Shown here: positions 1 through 4,026 of the stretch, in pieces
How positions within the stretch are numbered: the first letter of the stretch is position 1
Layout of the letters: every line of letters begins with the position of its first letter
Origin: Oscillospiraceae bacterium
GTDB lineage: Bacteria; Bacillota_A; Clostridia; Oscillospirales; WRJC01
NCBI GenBank assembly: GCA_009785015.1
Contig: WQXD01000234.1
Span: forward strand, 1 to 5,998
Direction of reading: 5' to 3'
DNA length: 5,998 nt
Translations under genes and position numbers: made by a program
The notes under the pieces: model-generated
What the model saw: only the letters and a program-made list of their open reading frames with translations
The model's database searches: none
What the model was told of the DNA's origin: nothing

Positions 1-580
1 CCTGTTTCTCCGTTGTCCCCGTGAGCACCGCGGCAAAATCAACTCCGGCGCCAAAGGCTGTATTGGCGTCGATTTGATTGTCCCCGATGTATAAAACCGA
101 CTGTTTGTCAACTCCAAAAAATTTTATCGCTTTCAAAAGTCCCTCCGGCGACGGCTTTGCAACGGCGACGTCTTCAAAACCCACGATAAAGTCGATCAAT
201 TCGGTTATTTTGTATTTTTTGAGGACTTCGTCTATCCTGTAATGAAACTTGTTTGTGAGAATGGCCGTGTTGCAGCCGTTTTGTTTCAAAGCGGACAGCA
301 CAGATACCGTATCGGGCAAAAGAACGGTACAATCAGCCATAACCCGGTCAGCCATGTGCTTGAAATGCGCGGTGAAAATTTCAATCGTATATTCGTCGGA
401 TACTTTTGTCAATTCAAACAGGGCGTCTTTCAATGCCATTCCGACGGTTTTTTTTATCGTATCGACGCTTTCGGATTTCAAGCCCGCGCAGTTGAGCCCG
501 TAATTTATACTCTCGACGATTCCCGCCGTAGCGTCGGCCAGCGTATAATCGAAATCGAAAATATATGTCTTGTATTTCAC
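1..580 (-). CDS. HAD-family phosphatase (phosphoglycolate phosphatase-like), C-terminus cut by window edge
   Basis: This is a haloacid dehalogenase superfamily hydrolase, probably a cytoplasmic phosphatase acting on a small phosphorylated metabolite. All four family motifs are visible in the 193 codons present: motif I DFDYT with nucleophile D9 and acid/base D11; motif II ILTN around T109; motif III lysine K142 in AKPSP; motif IV GDNxxD with D167 and D171. The helical stretch between motifs I and II (about residues 16-85) fits a C1-type cap, as in the Gph/PGP branch. Motif I has Tyr where most relatives have Gly (DFDGT); from memory this variant is common in Firmicutes. Roughly 20-30 C-terminal residues should lie beyond position 1. 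The start chosen is GTG at 580-578, which puts motif I at the usual distance from the N-terminus. An in-frame ATG at 604-602 coincides with the predicted transcription start and lacks a Shine-Dalgarno. The substrate cannot be told from sequence; the family call is firm. Confidence 0.9.
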   Translation of the reverse strand, partial: MKYKTYIFDFDYTLADATAGIVESINYGLNCAGLKSESVDTIKKTVGMALKDALFELTKVSDEYTIEIFTAHFKHMADRVMADCTVLLPDTVSVLSALKQNGCNTAILTNKFHYRIDEVLKKYKITELIDFIVGFEDVAVAKPSPEGLLKAIKFFGVDKQSVLYIGDNQIDANTAFGAGVDFAAVLTGTTEKQ

Positions 581-591
581 AAAATTCCAAA

Positions 592-599
592 TCCTTTCT
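592..599 (-). promoter_or_regulatory. Ribosome binding site deciding the GTG start of the HAD gene
   Basis: Read on the minus strand this is AGAAAGGA, with the AAGGA core ending 11 bases before the GTG at 580. The spacing is a little long but usable. It lies downstream of the alternative in-frame ATG (604-602), so it can serve only the GTG. Confidence 0.6.
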
Positions 600-609
600 T
601 TCATTGGAT

Positions 610-638
610 ATTGTACCACAGGAATATAAAAAAGTCAA
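610..638 (-). promoter_or_regulatory. Promoter of the HAD phosphatase gene (sigma-A type)
   Basis: On the minus strand there is TTGACT (638-633), a 17-base spacer (632-616) and TACAAT (615-610). The spacer ends in TGG directly before the -10, giving a TG-extended -10. A run of T follows the -35, and A- and T-runs lie upstream of it (about 639-651), as in an UP-like element. The predicted transcription start is about position 603, leaving a leader of roughly 20 bases before the GTG. Confidence 0.75.
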
Positions 639-651
639 TAAAAAATTTTTT

Positions 652-682
652 CGGAAAAATCATTGTTTTTTTTAATTTTCCG
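652..682. repeat. Inverted repeat overlapping the rightward promoter (possible operator)
   Basis: CGGAAAA at 652-658 and its exact complement TTTTCCG at 676-682 form a 7-bp inverted repeat separated by 17 bases. The left arm lies just upstream of the -35 and the right arm fills the end of the -35/-10 spacer. The arm centres are 24 bases apart, a little over two DNA turns, so a dimeric regulator could contact both arms on about one face. No T-run follows it in either direction in a terminator arrangement. Such a short AT-rich repeat could also arise by chance. Confidence 0.35.
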
Positions 683-691
683 TGGTATAAT
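663..691 (+). promoter_or_regulatory. Promoter of the Uma2-led gene group (sigma-A type)
   Basis: TTGTTT (663-668), a 17-base spacer (669-685) and a perfect TATAAT (686-691), with TGG immediately before the -10 making it TG-extended. Transcription should start near 698, giving a leader of about 32 bases. The Shine-Dalgarno GGGAGGG follows at 716-722, seven bases before the ATG. It is probably the promoter of the three-gene group up to 3880. Confidence 0.8.
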
Positions 692-729
692 AAATATGGA
701 ATTCATATAATGCGCGGGAGGGTATAAGC

Positions 730-1410
730 ATGGGCAATTTGGCAGAAGAAAAAAAATATACCTATGGGGATTATATAAAGTGGGACAACGAAATTCGCTA
801 TGAACTCATCGACGGCGCCGCCTATGCAATGGCCGGCGTTTCAACGGCGCATCAGAGAATCAGCAGAAAAATATTGACGCAATTCGATATTTTTTTGAGA
901 GGCAAAACTTGCGAGATTTTCAGCGCTCCTTTTGACGTGAGATTGAATTCCGATACTTTCGACGATATAGTCGTTCAACCGGATTTATTGGTAATCTGCG
1001 ATAAATCAAAGCTTGACAGCAAAAGCGTTTCAGGCGCGCCGGATATGGTGATAGAAATATTATCCAATTCCAATACGCGGCATGACACAATTGTAAAATT
1101 CAGACTGTATCAAAAAGCAGGAGTGCGTGAATATTGGATAATTGACCCCGGTACCAAAAGCGTACAAGTTTACATATTAAAAAACAAAAAATATGGCATA
1201 GGCAGTATTTACAGAGAAGACGATGTTGTTCCCGTCCATATTTTAGACGGGTTTCAAATAAATTTAGCTGATGTTTTCTATGACATTGTCGAATCGGACG
1301 CGGATGAAAGCGAAACTCTGATAAAACAAAAAATAAGCGAAGTGTTCAAAGAAGCCGGCGCAAGCGATGAACAGATAAAAAAAGCCATTGATTTGTGGTC
1401 AAGAAAATAA
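730..1410 (+). CDS. Uma2-family (DUF820) putative restriction-endonuclease-fold protein
   Basis: This 226-residue cytoplasmic protein belongs to the Uma2/DUF820 family, which has the PD-(D/E)xK nuclease fold; the biological role of most members is unknown. The family pattern is seen in order: YELIDG with E25, QPDLLVI with P84-D85, VIEILS with E109, a D119/K123/Y127 stretch, then EYWIIDP (134-140). D85 and E109 are the likely metal ligands. The usual SPS-type triplet after the conserved Glu is SNS here. Residues after about 190 form a charged, probably helical tail beyond the core domain. The ATG has a strong Shine-Dalgarno (GGGAGGG, spacing 7) and its own promoter. The next gene starts 29 bp downstream, so the two are probably co-transcribed. 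Sampled 60-base blocks are more AT-rich (about 32-45% GC) than much of the following gene. The family call is strong; nuclease activity is inferred. Confidence 0.88.
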   Translation: MGNLAEEKKYTYGDYIKWDNEIRYELIDGAAYAMAGVSTAHQRISRKILTQFDIFLRGKTCEIFSAPFDVRLNSDTFDDIVVQPDLLVICDKSKLDSKSVSGAPDMVIEILSNSNTRHDTIVKFRLYQKAGVREYWIIDPGTKSVQVYILKNKKYGIGSIYREDDVVPVHILDGFQINLADVFYDIVESDADESETLIKQKISEVFKEAGASDEQIKKAIDLWSRK

Positions 1411-1426
1411 TTCAACAAAGAAAGAA

Positions 1427-1431
1427 TGAGG
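1427..1431 (+). promoter_or_regulatory. Ribosome binding site deciding the start of the solute-binding lipoprotein
   Basis: TGAGG lies eight bases before the ATG at 1440. The open frame extends upstream to a GTG at 1395 inside the Uma2 gene. That longer start would put 15 charged residues before the signal peptide, and it has no good ribosome binding site, so 1440 is preferred. Confidence 0.65.
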
Positions 1432-1439
1432 CGCAAGCG

Positions 1440-2948
1440 ATGAAAAAAACGATTATTATATTTATACTGCTGACTGTATCCGCCATAATATTCTCCGGCT
1501 GCGGAAGCGCCGAAAACGGCGGAGGTTCCGGTAACACTTCGGAAAACGCGGCCGATACCACCGATTTGCCTGTTTGGGAAACCGAAACCCCGGCAAGCGA
1601 AGAACGCATACCGGCGGGGCTGCCCGATGCCGACTACGGAGGATATGAATTCAAAATACTGAGCAGGGGCCCCAATTACAATGTGCATTGGTTCGCCAGG
1701 GATATCTACGCCGAAAGCGAAACCGGAGAGCCCATAAACGACGCAGTTTACTCAAGGAACAGAGCCGTGGAGGAGAGCTATAACATAAAAATAGCAAATT
1801 TTCCCGAAGACGGCGATCCGGCGGCGAGGGCTCTGAAATCGGTAAAGGCGGGGTCCGACGATTTTGACATAGTGTCGCACGGAATGGCGCAAATGGCGTC
1901 GCTGATGGTCGGCGGGGCGCTTTTTGATCTGCATACGTTTCCCCATATCGACTTGTCAAAACCCTGGTGGGATCAAAAAGCGAGCGAGCAGCTCACTTTA
2001 AAGGGCAAACTCTACGCGACGGTGGGCGACTATATCATTTTGGACAAAGACGCGACGGTAGCCGTGCTGTTTTCCAAAAAATTGGTCAACGATTATGAGC
2101 TCGACGATCCGTATCAGGCGGTCAGGGACGGCACCTGGACGATGGACAAAATGTTTGGCATGATGAAAGCTGTGGCAAAGGACTTAAACGGCGACGGCAT
2201 GATGGACGAAAGCGACCAGTGGGGGCTTGTCAGCCAGTACGGAAACGGAATGCCGTTTTTTAACGGGGCGGGCGAATACATAGCGAAAATAAACAGCTCC
2301 GGGCTCCCCGAAATCGCGTTTTACAGCCAGCGCGCTTTTGAGATATGCGACAAAATCATCGACTTGCAGGCCAATAAAAACATAACGATACACGCGGAAG
2401 ACTATATTTCCAAATATCCGAACGATACCGTTTGGGACGAAATGCAGCTTGTGGTATTCAATACAAACAGGGGCCTTTTCTATTGCGCCGGGCTGAACCG
2501 GGTGACGCTTTTGAGGAGTATGGAAATCGATTTCGGAATTCTGCCTCTGCCGAAATTCGACGAAGAGCAGAGCAGTTATTACGCGCTCCTCGAATCGTGG
2601 TGCACGAGCAGCGTTTCCATTCCCGTGACGGTCGCAGATACCGCGCGAACGGGCGTGATAACCGAGGCTTTGGCGGCGGAGAGCAGATATACCGTTTTGC
2701 CCGCGTACTACGATATCACACTGAAAAGCAAATTGGTCAGAGACGACGAGTCGCAGGAGATACTCGACCTCATTTTCGCGAACAGGCTCTATGACATAGG
2801 CCAGCTGTTCGGCTGGGGAAACGCGAACTCGTTTTTCCACGCCCTCTATTCGGGAAACAACACCCTTGCTTCATTTTGGGAGAAAAACGAGGCGAAAATA
2901 GAAAAAGAAATGCAAAAAACTTTGGATGCGCTGGACAAATTGGATTAA
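1440..2948 (+). CDS. Extracellular solute-binding lipoprotein (ABC sugar transporter type)
   Basis: This 502-residue protein should be the surface-anchored substrate-capture subunit of a carbohydrate ABC importer. It begins with a lipoprotein signal peptide: MKK, a hydrophobic stretch (residues 5-18), then FSGC with C21 as the predicted lipidated cysteine; Phe at -3 is a slightly weak lipobox. A Gly/Ser/Thr/Glu-rich linker follows to about residue 60, and the binding domain starts near GYEFKI (68-73). Landmarks resembling the large clostridial family of such proteins are KPWWD (174-178), a GxWTMDKM segment and an EF-hand-like loop at 248-259 (D248, N250, D252, D256, D259), probably structural calcium. 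The C-terminus is a charged helix ending about residue 500. No permease or ATPase gene lies nearby. The glycosidase 26 bp downstream suggests an oligosaccharide ligand, which is inference. Confidence 0.88.
   Translation: MKKTIIIFILLTVSAIIFSGCGSAENGGGSGNTSENAADTTDLPVWETETPASEERIPAGLPDADYGGYEFKILSRGPNYNVHWFARDIYAESETGEPINDAVYSRNRAVEESYNIKIANFPEDGDPAARALKSVKAGSDDFDIVSHGMAQMASLMVGGALFDLHTFPHIDLSKPWWDQKASEQLTLKGKLYATVGDYIILDKDATVAVLFSKKLVNDYELDDPYQAVRDGTWTMDKMFGMMKAVAKDLNGDGMMDESDQWGLVSQYGNGMPFFNGAGEYIAKINSSGLPEIAFYSQRAFEICDKIIDLQANKNITIHAEDYISKYPNDTVWDEMQLVVFNTNRGLFYCAGLNRVTLLRSMEIDFGILPLPKFDEEQSSYYALLESWCTSSVSIPVTVADTARTGVITEALAAESRYTVLPAYYDITLKSKLVRDDESQEILDLIFANRLYDIGQLFGWGNANSFFHALYSGNNTLASFWEKNEAKIEKEMQKTLDALDKLD
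2187..2219 (+). other. EF-hand-like calcium-binding loop within the solute-binding protein
   Basis: This covers most of a 12-residue loop (residues 248-259, codons from 2181) with Asp or Asn at positions 1, 3, 5, 9 and 12, and Gly at 4 and 6, followed by Gln-Trp-Gly. This is the dockerin/EF-hand calcium pattern. Similar DxNxDGxxDxxD loops are known in sugar-binding proteins, so it is probably structural rather than regulatory. Confidence 0.6.
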
Positions 2949-2960
2949 ACAAATTAATTT

Positions 2961-2966
2961 GGAAGG
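2961..2966 (+). promoter_or_regulatory. Ribosome binding site deciding the start of the glycosidase gene
   Basis: GGAAGG sits eight bases before the ATG at 2975. The frame is open back to an ATG at 2876 inside the preceding gene, but that start would add 33 basic residues unlike the family and overlap the upstream gene by 73 bp. The start at 2975 is clearly better. Confidence 0.75.
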
Positions 2967-2974
2967 AAATTTTT

Positions 2975-3880
2975 ATGCCGTATAAAATACCGGTTATAAC
3001 GTCAAATTATGTAAATGTCTACAAGCCGAAAAAAGACGTCTATCTGGGCGAGGACACAAAATCATTTAAAAAAGGCGTCTGTTATGACCATTGGATACCA
3101 AACGATTTCAGCGTGATAAAAGCCGGCGGCGAATGGCACATGATCGGAATTACCCATCCGAAACCCGGCGGTTTTACCGACGCGTTTGTATACGACCCCC
3201 ACACCATTCACGAAGCCGAATGGCAGCTTTTTCACGCCGCGGCGCAGTCGGAGAATTTAGAGGGCGCGTTAAAAGAAGACATATTTGCCGAAAAGCCGAA
3301 ACTTCTCTACCCCGCGGAGCGAAATGAACAAATAAACGAAATATGGGCGCCCCATATATGCCTTTTTGAAAAAAAATATCACATGATATACAGCCCCGGT
3401 TCCATGCGGCTCGCCACAAGCGAAGATTTGTACAGCTGGAAGCTCGAAGGCGCCCTTTTTTCCGGCAGCGGCTCGATGCGCGACCCCAATATCCTCTTTG
3501 ACGCGGATCGGATAATCATGTCATATGTCGAGCAAAACCGGCTGGAATACCGCATATCCCCAAATATGCGCAACTGGTCCGAAAAAAAGCTCCTGTATGA
3601 ATGCCAATACAGAAACGCCGCGTTTGAGTCGCCGTTTTTGATCAAATACGAAGGCGTATATTATCTTTTTTGCTGTATCTACGACGGTTTCAACAGCGCG
3701 TATGACAACCGCACTTTTGTTTTCGCCGCCGAAACCCTCGAAGACTTCGAAGGGCGCACGCCCCTGTGCGTTTTGGACGCGCACGCGCCCGAAATTATCG
3801 AAGACAACGGAAAATATTATATCGCTTCGGCGTATTATCCGAATAACGGGATAAATATCGCGGAACTCGCCTTCAGATAA
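2975..3880 (+). CDS. Five-bladed beta-propeller glycoside hydrolase, GH43/GH32-like
   Basis: This 301-residue protein has no signal peptide, so it should act in the cytoplasm on imported oligosaccharides. It matches the single-domain GH43/GH32-type propeller in length and motif order: WIPND (40-44), where D44 is the likely general base; EIWAPHI (122-128), like the WAPD/WAPH blade of GH43; MRDPNI (168-173), where D170 of RDP is the likely transition-state stabiliser; FESPF (217-221), where E218 is the likely general acid; and HAPEI (270-274) in the last blade. Repeated W/Y-H/Y-M/L strands after each motif fit propeller blades. All three expected acidic residues are present, so it is probably active. 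The bond cleaved (arabinoside, xyloside, fructoside or other) cannot be told, and a related propeller family such as GH117 remains possible. It lies 26 bp after the binding-protein gene and probably in the same transcript. Confidence 0.8.
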   Translation: MPYKIPVITSNYVNVYKPKKDVYLGEDTKSFKKGVCYDHWIPNDFSVIKAGGEWHMIGITHPKPGGFTDAFVYDPHTIHEAEWQLFHAAAQSENLEGALKEDIFAEKPKLLYPAERNEQINEIWAPHICLFEKKYHMIYSPGSMRLATSEDLYSWKLEGALFSGSGSMRDPNILFDADRIIMSYVEQNRLEYRISPNMRNWSEKKLLYECQYRNAAFESPFLIKYEGVYYLFCCIYDGFNSAYDNRTFVFAAETLEDFEGRTPLCVLDAHAPEIIEDNGKYYIASAYYPNNGINIAELAFR

Positions 3881-3906
3881 AGTTTATTCATAAATCGTTT
3901 ACAGAT

Positions 3907-3945
3907 AATTTCCCTTTTTCGCGGAAATTTTATTGACTTTTTTTT
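3907..3945 (+). terminator. Weak candidate terminator after the glycosidase gene
   Basis: AATTTCC (3907-3913) pairs with GGAAATT (3923-3929) around a 9-base loop. A run of eight T lies at 3938-3945, but it starts eight bases after the stem, which is further than in a good intrinsic terminator. The stem has only two GC pairs. The T-run is also part of the helD promoter, just after its -35. Termination here may be weak, or the hairpin may be coincidental. Confidence 0.3.
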
Positions 3946-3961
3946 CGGTACGTGATATACT
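3933..3961 (+). promoter_or_regulatory. Promoter of helD (sigma-A type)
   Basis: TTGACT (3933-3938), a 17-base spacer (3939-3955) and TATACT (3956-3961), with TGA just before the -10 as an extended element. The start of transcription should be near 3968, giving a leader of about 59 bases. The Shine-Dalgarno GAGAGGTGG is at 4014-4022. The presence of this promoter argues that helD is a separate unit from the upstream sugar genes. Confidence 0.78.
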
Positions 3962-4013
3962 TAAAGTTCATGTATTGTTGTCTCCTGAAAAATTCAATAA
4001 ACGATTAAAATTC

Positions 4014-4022
4014 GAGAGGTGG
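4014..4022 (+). promoter_or_regulatory. Ribosome binding site of helD
   Basis: GAGAGGTGG precedes the ATG at 4027 by four bases, or seven measured from the GAGAGG part. It supports this ATG as the start, and no in-frame alternative upstream is better placed. Confidence 0.7.
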
Positions 4023-4026
4023 TTTT

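Larger units (their letters stand above)
3893..4006. repeat. Distant 9-bp inverted repeat flanking the helD promoter
   Basis: AATCGTTTA at 3893-3901 is the exact complement of TAAACGATT at 3998-4006. The arms bracket the predicted helD promoter, 96 bases apart. In AT-rich DNA of this length a chance match is quite possible; no function is assigned. Confidence 0.25.

Noticed and set aside
242..727. A 161-codon open frame on the plus strand opposite the HAD gene
   Set aside because: It is antisense to a gene with all four HAD motifs, has no ribosome binding site, shows no recognisable domain, and runs through the divergent promoter region.
2184..2840. A 218-codon open frame on the minus strand
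   Set aside because: It lies wholly opposite the solute-binding protein, whose reading frame has clear family landmarks; no promoter or ribosome site supports the antisense frame.
2876..2974. Longer start for the glycosidase
   Set aside because: It would overlap the upstream gene and add a basic segment with no signal-peptide character; the ATG at 2975 has a strong ribosome binding site.
3981..4022. Possible leader hairpin hiding the helD ribosome binding site (TCTCCT at 3981-3986 against the GAGAGGTGG)
   Set aside because: Only three contiguous pairs (CCT with AGG) form before a mismatch, so a translation-controlling hairpin is not supported.
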